A stretch of DNA of 64,000 nucleotides from Gnetum montanum. Its lineage: Eukaryota; Streptophyta; Gnetopsida; Gnetales; Gnetaceae. The position numbers and the translations under genes were made by a program. The notes below the pieces were generated by a model. It did no database searches. It worked only from the letters and a program-made list of their open reading frames with translations, and was not told the DNA's origin. Numbering within the stretch: position 1 is the stretch's first letter; each line of letters starts with the position of its first letter. Below, piece by piece: positions 43,661 through 55,639 of the stretch. The stretch is taken from contig MNCI01018056.1 in assembly GCA_015680685.1 (NCBI GenBank), positions 436,553 through 500,552 on the forward strand, in the 5' to 3' direction.

Positions 43661-46560
43661 ATGTCTTCTTCTCATAGGGATGATTCTCCACTAAAATTCA
43701 AGTGCACATCCAATCAAAGAAATGAATGATCAAATCAACCCATGTCCCAACAATGAAAAGTGGTATATACTCATCCTAATGAGTATGTAGTTGACTTCAT
43801 CTTCATCCTACATCAAGATGATCAAATTTGGTGGATGGACATGGAGGGCAACATTGTGTTTCCACCTAATCAATCAGCTCCTATGATGCTCCAACAAGCT
43901 CTTATGAGGTTGGACATCTAGGGGCTTCATGCTAAGTACATTGTGTAGGATCATAACTCCATGGATTACCATCACACTAAAGCACAATGCACAATTGATT
44001 GGCAATAAGAGAAGTGCTATAAATTTGTGAAGGAAAAATAGTTCAATAACCCCTTCTTCCTATTGGGCCAAAAGGATAGTGATGATCCCTTCTCTAGGGA
44101 TTCTCCTTTTACTGACTCTTCTTCACTTGGTTCTAATGAAGGGGGCTTGAACCAAAACTTACAATCCATTGTAAACAATCTTGGTTCATACAAGAATGAG
44201 TCCCACAACTATGAAGGATCCAAAGGTGGGAGTCATGGTAGGGACAAAGATAGGCATCATGATGATGATCATGGCTGTGACCATCAAAGAGGGGGTGATA
44301 GGAACTGTGGTGCTAGTCCTCCTTCCTCTGTACCTTTATCATCCTCTTCTTCCTCCTCTAGCTTCAACCAAAGCGATAGAGGATGATACTATGATGGATA
44401 TTACCAATGAGACAAAGATAATCATAAGGCCCATCGAACTAGTCGAGATCAAGGATGTGGGTAATCAAGGAAGGCCCACCACCATGAAAGAAGGAATAGA
44501 ATAGGGCATCATAGGCATCATGACCATCATAGAAGCCATGACTATGATGAGCCTTTCTTTCAACTCAAAATATATTGAATATCATAGAGGTAATGAGAAT
44601 TCCAACAAGGCATGATGATGGAAATTAGAACTTACAATCCACTATAAAAAATCCTGGCTTAGGCAAGAATGAGTCCCACAACTGTGGGGGATCCAAAGAT
44701 GGAAGTCATGGTAGGGACAAGGATAAGCATCATGATGATGATCATGGCCATGACCATCAAAGAGGGGATGATAGACACCATGGTGCTAGTCCTTCTTCCT
44801 CTTTTATATTCATCATCCTCTTCTTCCTCCTCTAGCTCCAACTGAAGCCATAGAGGATGTTACCATGATGGAGGTGACCAGAAAGAAAAAGATGATCATA
44901 GGGCCCATTGAACCAATCAAAATCAGGGATGTTGATAATCAAGGAAGCTCCACCACCATGAAAGAAGAAATAGTAGAGGGAATCATAGGCATCATGGCCA
45001 TCGTAGAAGCCATGACTATGATGAGCCTTTACTTGCAACTTGAAAAATGTTGAATATCATAAAGATAATGAGAACTCCAACAAGGTATGTGAAAGATAAC
45101 TGAATAAAGTAGTAGGATATGAAAAATATCCCCAAGTTTGAAGGGGGATACAACTTAGATCCGCAAAATCATCTATAAGCCTTTTACGATGCATGTGCCT
45201 TATAGAACATAGAGAACGAATAGTAGAAACTAAAGCTATTCCCAAGGACACTCATAAAAGAGGTTAAAATTTGGTACCAGTCTTTGGAGCTAGAATTAAT
45301 CCATCAATGAAGTATGATTCTTGATCTCTTTAATGACAAGTATTAGATGTACTTCTGAGTATCCAACCTAAGAAAGCAGATTCAAGGTTGAAGATAAGAA
45401 ACACATGAACCCTTGAACATAGCCATGGGTAGGTATTATTCTCTTTTGCATTGATTCACTAACCATGATTATTCTCAAAGGGAGCAACTTCATCATATCA
45501 TAGATGGACCCCACTTAGAAATGAGGAGAACTCCTAGGGTCTATGCCCAAGGAAGACTATCAAAACATAGAGCCCATCAAATCCAAAGGCTCATTGAGAA
45601 GGTTGCCAAAGAAGAGGGAGAGCAAAGAAAGAGAGAAAGTGTAGAGGAGTACAACTGAGATCCTCCCATCAATAAAAGGAAAGTCTAGTTTTGTAAGAAT
45701 GAGGAGGAGGCACCACTTCATGAGGTGGTGTAATGAAAGACCTTGCCAATCCAAAATTCTATTTCAAAAATTTTGGCTACAGTAGATAAAATGTGGGATT
45801 CTTTAGATGAAAAGTTGCAAACTACTTTGAAAATATCATAGTCATCCAAAGATCAACATAGTGATCATGATTGCAGGAGAAGGAGGGAAGTTGAGTGTAT
45901 CCACCAAAGGGGTAAGGGAAAGGCTGCTACAGTAGAGGAGGTTGGGGAGTCTGGATTAGATTATGATTATGGTTGTAACATCTACTAAGAAAAACATCCT
46001 AAGAGATGTTGCCCCATTATGTTATAGTTGTAAGAGTTTGGGGTGTATGCTCTAAATTCTAGATTGGTATGAAGACAAGAACCTAGAAGATTATCTTATC
46101 CTCAAGGCAATCCTAGGCACTTCCACCAACAATGCACCTATTATTCAAGTGAAGCTCCACCACAACCTTTTGAGCAATATTATTAGTGGTAGCATCCATA
46201 GTTGTCTGGGATGTCACCACTAAGGAAGCAAAACCCTTACAAATAGCCTGAATCATATGGGTACTATGTTCAGCAATCCATTTCTCCATGTGACTCTTCC
46301 AGTCATGCCTCATTCCAATATTACTACTATCCTCTTGAGTACTATAGAGCTTAATCTTCATCTCCAAGAGGGGAGTTCCCATTTCCTCATTACCCTCCTC
46401 ATTCTTCTATGCATGTCCCTTCATATTCAACTTAATTACCACTTACTCCATCAATGCAAGAAAAACTTCAAGCCCAACCACAACAATGTAAAACTACTAA
46501 GGCTATTAACTTACAGTTGGCTCCTTAGTTAAGTGGGTTGAAAACCAAATCCTAAAAAAG
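43661..46560 (+). pseudogene. gag of E4 with internal tandem duplication
   Basis: ATG at 43661 gives MSSSHRDDSPLK, then YTHPNEYVVDFIFILHQDD and a Ser/His/Asp-rich region. Part of this region is duplicated in tandem (44156-45089). The retrotrans_gag core follows at about 45130-45460 (KFEGGYNLDPQNHL, KLKLFPRTLIKEVKIWYQSL, EPLNIAMGRYYSLLH), then a VAKEEGEQRKRESVEEYN block and a knuckle remnant CNIY, stop, EKHPKRCCP at about 45973-46010. The tail is Pro/Tyr-rich with Ser runs. Frequent stops, mostly TAG/TAA at Gln or Trp positions. Confidence 0.82.
44156..45089 (+). repeat. Tandem duplication of ~473 bp inside E4 gag
   Basis: AACTTACAATCC starts at 44156 and again at 44629. The copies stay aligned through AAGAATGAGTCCCACAACT, CATCATGATGATGATCATGG, the Ser-coding TCTTCCTCCTCTAGC runs and GAGAA(T/C)TCCAACAAGG, ending near 44610 and 45089. 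E3 and E5 have one copy. The two copies have already diverged, so the duplication is not recent. Confidence 0.8.
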
Positions 46561-47400
46561 ACCATTCTTTTTTATCAATAGTCCTACAAAGCCCTCATAG
46601 ACTCGGGTATCTGATAACCTTATTTCTCCTTCATCCTCTACATCCACTCTATTTGAGTCTCCTTCAAATCAAACACCTCCCAACATGCATACCATCATGT
46701 TAATCCATGCGGTAACTAATTAGATAAAGTTGGGCTACCTTCCTAAGAAAAGATATAACCCTGGGAGTCTCTTAATTTATTTGCAAATTGATGGGAATAA
46801 GCCATGAAAGACTCTTCTTGATTCAGGTTCTAGTGTTAATATGATTTCTCATGAGATGTACAAAGCCTGGAACCTACCTCCACTCAAGAAGATCAACATT
46901 TTTCTTGAGTTGGTAGACTAGTCCATCACCATTCCCTTGGGATTGGAGGAGGACATTATAACCACTATCTGTGGGTGGTCATATCTTGCTAATTTCCTAG
47001 TGATTTGAGTTAATAATTGTAAGGAGGACTTCCCAATTATCATGGGAAGGGCTTGGCTAAGTATCATTGATGCATAGTTGAGCATCAAGAACCTTTCCTT
47101 GGATATTTCCAAGGAAAATGCATTTGGAAAGATCGAGAAGAAGAGATTTCCATGCATCATGTATAGTGATACAAGGTGCAACTATGTGTAGAAACTATGA
47201 ACCATCAAAAGTACATCAATCACAATATGCAAACAATGTGCAAATGAGACAGATATTCAAAGGTGCATGTACATAGAAGCCACAAAATAGGAGGGCACCC
47301 AATGGCTCACAACTAATTCTAAAAGTAACACACTTTGCATGGAACCAACTAAGAGCCTTATAAGTGCCTGTGTTGAAGGCATGAATGAACTAGAGTGAGT
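46561..47400 (+). pseudogene. Aspartic protease of E4
   Basis: KTLLDSGSSVNMISHEMY carries an intact DSG, with the Asp codon at 46820-46822. NLPPLKKINIFLEL, GWSYLANFLVI and FPIIMGRAWLSIIDA follow, then KNAFGKIEKKRFPCIMYS-like sequence. Several stops. A linker with NWEELEIPKNCKHDPLELK leads into RT. Confidence 0.83.
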
Positions 47401-48197
47401 TCATCCCCAACTCTCTAATGATGAAATTGATGACACCAATTGGGAAGAGTTAGAAATCCCTAAAAATTGCAAACATGATCCCTTAGAGTTGAAAACTCTA
47501 CTTGCTGACATGGAATACACTTTTCTAAAAAATCGCAAGCTAATGATAATCAATGCCAACTTTGCTCCTAAATAAAAAGAAAAGCTATTCAATGTGGTTA
47601 ATAATTGGCCAATAACCTTTTCTTGGTCATATCCCGAACTCACTAGGATTGATCCTCAAATATGCCAACATCGCATCTATATTGATCCTTTCATAAAGCC
47701 AAAGAGGTAGCTGCAGTAATGATTGAACCCCAAATTGAAGTAGATCATCAAGGAAGAGATTGAAAAAATCCTCAAGGTAGGGGTTCATTTATTTTATTAT
47801 AGATAGTGAGTGGGTTAGCCCACTTGTAATCATGCCAAAGAAAGGTGGTAAGTGGAGGGTTAGTATTGACATCAGGTTGTTGAACATGGCAACCTACAAA
47901 GATCATTTCCTATTGTCATTTATGGACCAAATGTTGGACACCATCTCTGGGCATTGCTATTACAGCTTTCTGAATAATTATAGTGGCTATAACCAAATTT
48001 AGATTACACCTAAGGATCAGGCTAAAACAACATTCATAAGTCCCTAGTGAACTTTTTCATACAAAAAGATGCCTTTTTGTCTATGTAATACCCTTGAAAT
48101 CTTCCAATGCCTTGTCCTTAGCATTTTTCAATAGCAAATTAGTAATGGGATGGAAGTCTTCATGGAATACTTCTCCACCTATGGTACTACATTCAAG
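47401..48197 (+). pseudogene. Athila/Tat-type reverse transcriptase of E4
   Basis: SEWVSPLVIMPKKGGKWRV, KDHFLLSFMDQML, YYSFLNNYSGYNQI, PKDQAKTTFISP and KKMPFCLCNT are visible. The catalytic region reads VFMEYFSTYG instead of VFMDDFSVYG, and FLDGYSGY has become FLNNYSGY. The reading stops at an N (48198), where the rest of RT and the thumb are missing. Confidence 0.85.
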
Positions 48198-48198
48198 N

Positions 48199-49022
48199 AC
48201 CTTAAAAAAGTGTCTATTAATCTCCATGAAGCATTTGGCCTAATAAAAAAACTATTTTTTCTTCTTGTGTTCTAACTCTTGTGGCATCCTTTGAGTGAGA
48301 AGATAAATGAGGATACCATCATACCATGTAGGTTCATTGGGAACTTGTTCATTTATCACACTATTAAAGAGGAGTTCATTAAAAAATTGATCAGAAAGTG
48401 AGATCTCCTCCTCTTTGTTGTCCCATCACAACTAAGAAAAGTGGTTAAAAACCACATTCTTAATTCTCTTTTGATCTACCATCATGAGATCAAATTCCTA
48501 CAAGATCACAAGCCACCATATAACACAAGGGCTCATCATCAGTTTGTTCATCAAGAAGCGAATTACACTATGATCTATATGCACGAATACCTTGTACCCA
48601 AGCACATAGTACCTAAATTTCTTCAAGGAATACACCACTGCCATCAGTTCTTTCTCTGTTGTGATGTAGTTTAGCTATGCACCCATAATGCTTTAGCTTA
48701 GGTAGTGGATGTAGTATGGATGTTTTTGATCATCCAACTAAATGAGCACAACTCCCAAGTCATAGTTCAATGCATTTTTCATGATGTGAAATAGTCAAGA
48801 TCAAGTAAGTGCTCANTCTCACTTTCTGATCAATTTTTTAATGAACTCCTCTTTAATAGTGTGATAAATGAACAAGTTCCCAATGAACCTACATGGTATG
48901 ATGGTATCCTCATTTATCTTCTCACTCAAAGGATGCCACAAGAGTTAGAACACAAGAAGAAAAAATAGTTTTTTTATTAGGCCAAATGCTTCATGGAGAT
49001 TAATAGACACTTTTTTAAGGTA
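48199..49022. other. Inverted RNase H segment with ~205-bp inverted repeat, between single Ns
   Basis: 48199-48409 is the reverse complement of about 48817-49022 with almost no differences. The block 48199-48815 lies exactly between the Ns at 48198 and 48816. On its minus strand it reads RNase H and the ENVVADHLSR-type tail, continuous with the copy on the plus strand after 48816 (NEQVPNEPTWYDGILIYLLT). The simplest explanation is a 617-bp contig placed backwards and overlapping its neighbour by about 205 bp. A natural hairpin-forming inversion is the alternative. Confidence 0.8.
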
Positions 49023-50170
49023 TGCGTCAATGGCTTGGTTCATTGCTGTTTTTCTAATTCTAACCAATTGCACATCCTCTAGGATGCTCATAAGGGCCCT
49101 TGTGGGGGCCACTATGCTAGGAGATGCACAACCACTAAGATCCTAATGGCAAGGTATTATTGGCCAACACTCTTCAAGGACATTCACCAATTCGTCCACT
49201 CTTGTGAATGTTATCAATGTAATGGTGGGATGACCACTTGAATGGTGGATCTTAGTAGTGGATTCAACCACTAGAGCCCTTCAACATCAAAGGCATTGAC
49301 TTCATGGGTCCCATCACATCCATGCTGAATGAAAAGGTGTACATTATAGTTGTTGCTAACTATTGTATGAAATGGGTAGAAGCAGCTGCCATCACTGATT
49401 GTACATCTTCCATAGCTACTTGGTTTGTATAATAGAATGATGTAAATAGGTTTGGGGTGCCATGTGCACTAATTTCTGATAATAGTATTCATTTTATAGA
49501 CATACTTGGGGGTACAACATCAATTAAACCCTACCATGTCCAAGCTAACGATCAAGCAGAGGTTACCAATAGGAAGATTACTAAGATCTTAACCAAAATA
49601 ATTAGCAAATATAGGAAAGACTAGAACACAAAACTTAACAATGCCCTTTGGACCTACCACTCCATATAGAAACTTCCTATAGGCTATTCTTCCTATGAGT
49701 TGATGTACGAAAAATTACCAACTCTTCCTATTCAATATGATCCAAGCTATGTACACTTTCAACAAATTGTGACCTTGACCTTGACTTAAGCCTAGCACAA
49801 AAAGAGAGAATAATCAAATTTAATGTACTAGATGAGAATAGATTGGTGGCCCTATCCTTGAATGAAGGACACGAGGCATTCAACAAAAAATGTCATGACC
49901 TCAAAATAAGAAAAGTAAAATTTTAACCTAGAGACAAGGTCCTTTAGTGAAACCCCACACATGTACCTTCAAAGATTAAGTTTCAAACATTATGGAAAGG
50001 GTCTTACATCATTTATTAAATCTTTCCTTCCAAGGACATGTTGATCTACAAACCTAAGAGCCCAAACAAGAAACTATTGGTCAACATGAAACAAGTCAAA
50101 CCTTTCCATGAGTCCAAAAGAGCTAGTGCTAGCAACACCTTATTAGATAAACAACCTCACTTAATTTTTT
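49023..50170 (+). pseudogene. Integrase of E4
   Basis: The HHCC zinc domain reads AHKGPCGGHYARRC, YYWPTLFKDIHQFVHSCECYQ at about 49080-49220. The catalytic core has IDFMGP (Asp 49298-49300), LISDNSIHF (Asp 49478-49480) and DQAEVTNR (Glu 49559-49561). The last two acidic residues are 27 apart, not the usual 35 or so, so about 8 codons are deleted. YSSYELMYEKLPTLPIQYD follows. The enzyme would insert cDNA, making the 5-bp duplication seen here. Stops are present. Confidence 0.85.
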
Positions 50171-50235
50171 GAATCTCCTCTTTCCAACTCATTTGTGAGG
50201 GAGATGGCCATCCATGTTAACAAATTAAGAGACTC

Positions 50236-50350
50236 CTTGGTTTTTACACTTTTTTTTTTACACTTTCTTTGTTTTTACACTTTTTTGTTCTTACACTTTT
50301 TGTTTTACATAATTTTTTATTTTACACCATCATTAGTACATTTTATTCTT
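50236..50350 (+). repeat. T-rich imperfect tandem repeat TTTTTACACTTTT
   Basis: About six imperfect copies of TTTTACACTTT lie directly after the integrase region. A T-rich stretch occupies the same relative place in E1 (13405-13497). It may mark a transcript end or a recombination point. Confidence 0.6.
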
Positions 50351-51690
50351 CTTGAATATTTTACAATTTCTTTTATATTTTACTTTATGTGGTATGTTTT
50401 GTCTTAAGTTTTCTAATAAATTGCTTTATTGCTAATAATGTTGTAGTTGTTTATTAATGGTGGTTTTTACTTGATGTTTTTGATTGCTAATGTCTAGTTT
50501 CTCTTTGAATTTTGACATTGATAACTAAGAATAAAGTTTCTTTTTCATGGAATAGGTAGTATGTCCATGTCATCCACCCATCCACAGCAATCTATGGTGT
50601 TCCTAGTTTTGGAAATATGAGGTCCCTTTCTTTAATGAAACTTTAACAAACTTGTGACCTTGGTAGTTTCCAATCTTGGGAAAGATCAAATGGATTAATA
50701 AGGGTGTAACTTCAAGGGGACATGATGCTCTCTATACTTGCTCAAACTCTTGAGTGCATGAGTGTTTTCATGGATTTCTTACCATTTCACTATCAACCAA
50801 TAATATGAAGTTAAAGTCTTTGCATGATGTGGTTTCCATCCAAAAATCCATAAAAACATAAAATTCAAAAAAATGATGGAAATTCAAAGCACACCCATTA
50901 GACAAATAATGGGCTATAAGCACTAGTTATGAGACTAGAAAGACATGTTACCCATGCCTAAAGGTTTCCTCTAACTAAGGCCCTTTCTCACTCATTGCTT
51001 CTCTTTTATTCTTAATAAGGAATAGTGATTGACTTGTGGAAGCATTCTTGTGTCTTGAGTAGGTGGATTGGTCTTCATGTGTTGATGTAAAATCACTAAA
51101 AATGGTTGATTTTGATTTGGACTAAGGATGGACTTTATTGAATCATTTAATCATCAAATCCACAAAGGGACTTTATGTGACCATGATTAGGAAATCCATT
51201 CCACTTTTTCTCTCATCTACTAATTCTTTCTATTTTTCATCTCACTATCAATTTCCATGTTTTGTTCATAGTCCTAGTTTGATGTGTTGAAATTCTTAGG
51301 TAGATTCCTCCAAATTAGGTTCTTAAATTTTCACAACCATTAATCAATTATGGGTTCCATAGACTCCTTAGTTTGAGGATATGCAAGGGCAAAAAGGGAA
51401 TGAGCTTGCTATGGGAATGACCTACTTGCATATCTTTTGCTTTGACCAGTTAAGTTCCTTATCCTTAGACATTTTTACAATCAAATCTTTCATGCTCCCT
51501 ATCAATTGCATCCAACTGTGCACTCCTTAATGACATTTCTCCAACAAAATCTCATTCTCCAATTTTTGTGAACCATCTAAGCCCTCTTCAAGCCTTTCAT
51601 AGTGTTCATGACTTTTCTAACTCTTCAAGAATCCCAATTTCATGTTGAAACTCCTTGCATTTTTCAAAATACTCAAAGTGAAAAATTTTC
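50351..51690 (+). other. Non-coding spacer of E4 between integrase and the extra ORF
   Basis: No usable frame is seen. Blocks at 50696-50716, 50936-50950 and 51386-51440 align with the E1 spacer in the same order (see 13382-14750). A non-coding stretch held in order by two otherwise divergent families suggests a function at RNA or DNA level. Confidence 0.5.
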
Positions 51691-51699
51691 TACATTAGC

Positions 51700-51778
51700 T
51701 TCATCAACAAAACCTTGTCAATAGAGCAGATGCATAGATGAGACCCCATCAATGCAAGGCAAAAAACATCTATAAATA
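51700..51778 (+). promoter_or_regulatory. Internal promoter-like module of E4
   Basis: CATCAACA (51703), GTCAATAG, GATGCATAGATG and CCCCATCAATG (about 51744-51754) repeat the E4 U3 motif type. They are followed by the TATA box CTATAAATA at 51770-51778, about 530 bp before the extra ORF. The E4 and E8 LTRs have the same motif-TATA order. The E1 module at the same place uses the E1 motif instead. Confidence 0.5.
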
Positions 51779-51922
51779 TGTGGTCACACTAAAGAATTTT
51801 TCATATTTGAGCTCAAACGAGGGAAAAGTTTTTAAATTTTTTAAAGCCCAAAACCTTTCAAGAGCCATAACTTCTAAACCATTTGTTTGATTTACTCTAT
51901 TCTTTAGTCCTATTACTACTAG

Positions 51923-51945
51923 AGGTAAGCTCTTTGTCATGGGGG
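51923..51945 (+). other. Splice-donor-like site and internal polypurine-like GTCATGGGGG (E4)
   Basis: GAGGTAAGC (51923-51931) fits a plant 5' splice site. Just after it TTTGTCATGGGGG (51933-51945) matches the E1 internal polypurine-like site. Either could matter for making or priming the downstream gene region. Confidence 0.35.
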
Positions 51946-52204
51946 CCATAAACCTTAGGTTTTTGATTGAAAATTTTTTAAAATTTTTCTAACTCCCATA
52001 AAGGTTTAACTAATAAATTAACATCAAAACATTAACTTAGGAAAATTAAACCCTTCCAACAAGCTTTGTTGACATTATAAATCAAATAACATTAAAATAA
52101 TAATAAAATAATCAATCCTCCATGATCATAGCTTAGCCTAAGTATAACTACCCAATGAGATAAGGTACTTAAATGCTGAATGTTACACATTATATGCTAA
52201 TCCT

Positions 52205-52361
52205 TGGTCTCATTACTTAAATGAGTAGGAAGGAGAATTATCCCAACCAAGGGATAATTACTTATATGCCATCTGTGGTCTCATTACTTAAATGTTGTGA
52301 CCACAAATGGCACCTAAAGGAAAGATGAGCAGGAAGGAGAATTATCCCAACCAAGGGACAA
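52205..52361 (+). repeat. Short direct repeats at the start of the E4 extra ORF
   Basis: GGTCTCATTACTTAAATG occurs at about 52205 and 52277. GGAAGGAGAATTATCCCAAC occurs at about 52229 and 52332. The second copy contains an extra 27 bases including the ATG at 52307, so a local duplication shaped the 5' end of the ORF. Confidence 0.6.
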
Positions 52362-55083
52362 ATGGCTAAGAATAGGTTCATGAGCATGTAGCTAAAACCC
52401 ATGTAATGAGACCTCTTTGGGAGGAGCTCGAAGTGGAATCTATTAGGTAGATTCTTGAAGAAGCAGCCACAACTGAGTAGTCACACTGAGATAAAACACT
52501 AGGGCCAAGACCAAGCCTTGAGGTCACCCTAATGGATGCTTGCCTCATCTAAATCAACTCTAAGGAGATCTAGAAATCTATGCTCCAAGAGTTAAACTTT
52601 GCATCTTTCTTAGAGTTTGCTCTTCCAGAAGTCAAGATGCCATTGCAAAATTCTCCCATGTGGCCCATCATCACTTCTGGTAGGGAGTGGTACATGGGAG
52701 AGACCTACCTCTTCTAGAACAATTGGTAGGCCAGTTCAATAGTTAAAATCAGGGATATTTCTATGTCCTACTTGGTAAAAGAAATTTTATAAGCCCTTGG
52801 GTTACCAAAGAATGGGGGCAATCTTGCTAAAATTCCAACACAAGTAGATCCTAGCATCAAGAAATGATGGATGTAGTAGTGCTATGGAGTTAACCACAAG
52901 GATTTTGATGCACTCACTACTATAGAACATGCATAATTCAAGATTGTAGCATTTTACCTCAATCCAATAATGAGGCTAAGCAATGTCATAGCCTTCGCTA
53001 CCCATACATGTGCCTCTCTAAATTGAAGATTCCCATTCAACCTTCCACAATTGATCTATCTTGAGATAGAGAAGCAATTCAAGAATAAAGAATGTGGAAG
53101 GAAGGCACTCCCCTTTCTATGCCTCATTAGAAAATTATGTAAGAGTGAAGGCATAGCATGCTACATAAAAAACACCATCCAACATGTGCCAATTGCCTCA
53201 TAGGAAAAAATGATGAAGGATAAGCTACTTGCCAAAGTCATTCTAGAAGAGGAATAGCAACCACCACCTCCAACACTCACTTACCAAACAACCTGTAGAC
53301 TTACACTACCATTGAGCACATGCATGAACTCCAAGAGCATCTTTTGTAGCAATAGTAGTAGCAAGAAAAAATGAGTGTTGGTGATCCATCTGTGTATAAA
53401 CCAAAATGAGTCGCCTTAATGAACTGGCTCAAACCATTAGTTAGATGGAATGTGGTGTGTCAATTTTCTTAACCCAATGAATGCATATTCTTGCAAGGTC
53501 AAATCTAAGTTCTCGAGAGGTAACAGTGTCCTTCTTGCAATAGTGGCAATTCCCAAACATCTTTGGGAATGCTACTACTTTTTAGTGTTCCTATAGAAGG
53601 GTGAGGGGGGCAATTGTCTTAGTGATGCAACACCATGGGCAAGAGATGATAGTTGTTTGTACCAGATGTTTTTGCACTCAAAGATGTGCAAATGTTCCCA
53701 AGAACTCTCAGCAACCAATTTAGTGTAGCCCAACATAAGAAATTGCTAGATTGACTAGTGGGAACCAAAAAACTAGTTCTGGATGTCTTTGACCTTCAAG
53801 ATACCATCATTACAACCTAGTCAAAGTTGTTAGAAGCAAGTGGCAAGTGCATCATAATGGAGGAACAACTTGAAATAGCTAGGGCTAAAAAAAACATTTG
53901 GCTAGAGAAGTTGTTGATCTCGCATTTCTTAACTAAGTAATCATAAGACATGAAGCTTTCTAGGAGCTTCAAAATCATCTTAAAGAGGTTGAAAATGCTA
54001 AGGAGATGGTGATCTTTAACCAGTCCTTGGTCTATGCCACAATGTATAACATCCAAATAACTTGGTCTAGACTCAATGTGAGAATGAGATCTTGACCACA
54101 AAGAATCATCGCTTGTAGAATGTTAATCTGTAGAAGCAGTAGATGGAAAATTTTATCCATTAATAGCAAGAGAAGAAAGACAGGGTGAACACAAAATTAT
54201 AGAGATTAGCAACAAAAAACCAAAACCTCTCCATGAAGGAAGTCCATGCCTTATGCCAAAAGTTTGCAATTCAAATTACCACTTGGAGGAATGAGACCCT
54301 AAAGTTTACAAGAGTGAAGAATCACTATAGGAACTAGGTGGAGTTGTAGAAAGAAATTAATAAGAAGAAAATCCAATTGGCAAAGATAAATGTCAATGAG
54401 GCCCTCTAGTAGCTCTAGCAAAAAGGCCATGTGTGGCAACCTATCTTTGATGGGCTAAACATGTACAGCCAGGCTAAAGTCTACCTAAAAGAGCTACAAA
54501 TTAAAGAGATGACTAAGTACAAGGAGCTTGCTAATCTCTGCTATGAAAACCTGGTGATGCTAGCTACCGAAAGGCCATGGTTAGAGTTGAAAAAATAAGT
54601 GGCCAACTTGTACTTCTTGTACAAGACAAAGTTCAAGCATTGTAAGGAGACAAAGTAGAAGCTTGAGGCAACATATGTGGAGCTCAAGGTTCTCAAGGAA
54701 ATATTCACCAATCTAATATCAACTACCAAGAACCTAGCCAAAAGGATGAACAATCACTAGGATCCATAGAATGCACTGAGAGCATTCGACATTAAACGTA
54801 AATAGTTCACTACCTAGTTTGTGAATGTGAAGGAGCTATTCTTGACAATTCCCTATCCATGGAATATTTCCATTCTAGCCCACATTAGTGATGTAGCATG
54901 GACTATGAATGATCCTTGGAGTAAGGAGAAGAAGATGAAGGCATAGTTGGATGCCTTTTGTCTTCAACCAGAAGTTGCAACTACTATAGGATAACCCTAA
55001 TAATTGCCTCAACCACCACATGCTTCCAAAGTAGGAAAAGATCCTTCAAAATCTCAGGAGCCTCCACCACCTAGGACCATTTG
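52307..55083 (+). pseudogene. Env-position ORF of E4, homologue of the E1 extra ORF
   Basis: ATG at 52307 gives MAPKGKMSRKENYPNQGTNG. One frame, broken by stops at CAG/CAA/TGG-type positions, can be followed for about 340 codons. It holds the Transposase_32-like domain: ELNFASFLEFALPEV, REWYMGETYLF, VKIRDISMSYLVKEIL, ALGLPKNGG and ALPFLCLIRKLCKSEGI. A middle segment with AIVLVMQHHGQ (about 53610-53660) matches ATVMVMQHQD of E1. A long Lys/Glu-rich coiled coil (about 53830-54760) and IPYPWN...DPWSKEKKMKA at the end complete the match. No membrane segment or signal peptide is seen. Length (about 925 codons) equals that of E1. Confidence 0.75.
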
Positions 55084-55302
55084 AACTTCTTCGTCATCTT
55101 CACATCATTCAAAAAAGTTGTGTTTGTTAATTTTTTCTTGGTATTCAATTTTTTTTGTTTTGAATATGAAAATTTTGTAATGATTGTAAAATCATACACA
55201 TGGGCACGTAGTTTTTGTTATGTTTGTTTTGTATTTCTGTAGTTAGTCAATAATCCCATACCTTCCCAAAATTTTGTAGGGAACTCAAGAATAATTTTTC
55301 AT

Positions 55303-55316
55303 TCAGTCGTGGAGGT
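55303..55316 (+). other. Polypurine tract of E4
   Basis: TCAGTCGTGGAGGT directly precedes TGATGAGTTAG. It aligns with TTAGTCATGGGGGTA of E1 after G-to-A-type decay. Confidence 0.6.
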
Positions 55317-55634
55317 TGATGAGTTAGTCATTGGGTTACATTGATAGGATGCCATTGATGTGACCCCATTAACATAGGGTTTGACTTGTTGACATGTTCC
55401 ATTGACGGGGCACACTGTTTCCACCTATAAATGTGCACCTTCCCATCGCATTTATGGTAATTTCTTTCATAGTTGTAGTGAAGCATTTGCAGTTTTTCCT
55501 CTCAAAAGTTAGAATATTTTCACGTCCTAGAACTAGTGTACTTAGAAACCTAAAGTCTTTAAAATTTGACTGGATCACTGAGTGAATGCTAGTGATTTGT
55601 ATGGTTGGACATAGGGTATACTTGCTACTCATCA
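55317..55634 (+). repeat. 3' LTR of E4 with internal deletion
   Basis: Starts TGATGAGTTAGTCATTGGG and ends TACTCATCA before TTATC. Only 318 bp remain. After GTTAGAATATTTTC it jumps to CCTAGAACTAGTGTAC, losing about 555 bp relative to the 5' LTR. U3 motifs (CATTGATAG, CATTGATG, GTTGACAT, CATTGACG) and TATA (55424-55430) are kept. Confidence 0.88.
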
Positions 55635-55639
55635 TTATC

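Larger units (their letters stand above)
42637..55634 (+). mobile_element. E4: Athila-like LTR retrotransposon with full gene order, inserted in the LINE
   Basis: Target duplications TTATC at 42632-42636 and 55635-55639 are identical, and the LINE reading continues outside. Order: 5' LTR, primer site, gag, protease, RT, RNase H (misplaced, see 48199-49022), integrase, T-rich tract, non-coding spacer with internal promoter-like module, env-position ORF, polypurine tract, 3' LTR. This is the reference for what E1, E2, E3 and E5 have lost. All genes carry stops. Confidence 0.92.

Noticed and set aside
48199-48815. Minus-strand genes inside E4 as real antisense genes
   Set aside because: They are RNase H in reverse, bounded by Ns and duplicated next door, so orientation is probably an assembly error.
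52307-55083. Calling the extra ORF a viral envelope gene
   Set aside because: No signal peptide, membrane segment or cleavage site is visible; only its position resembles env.
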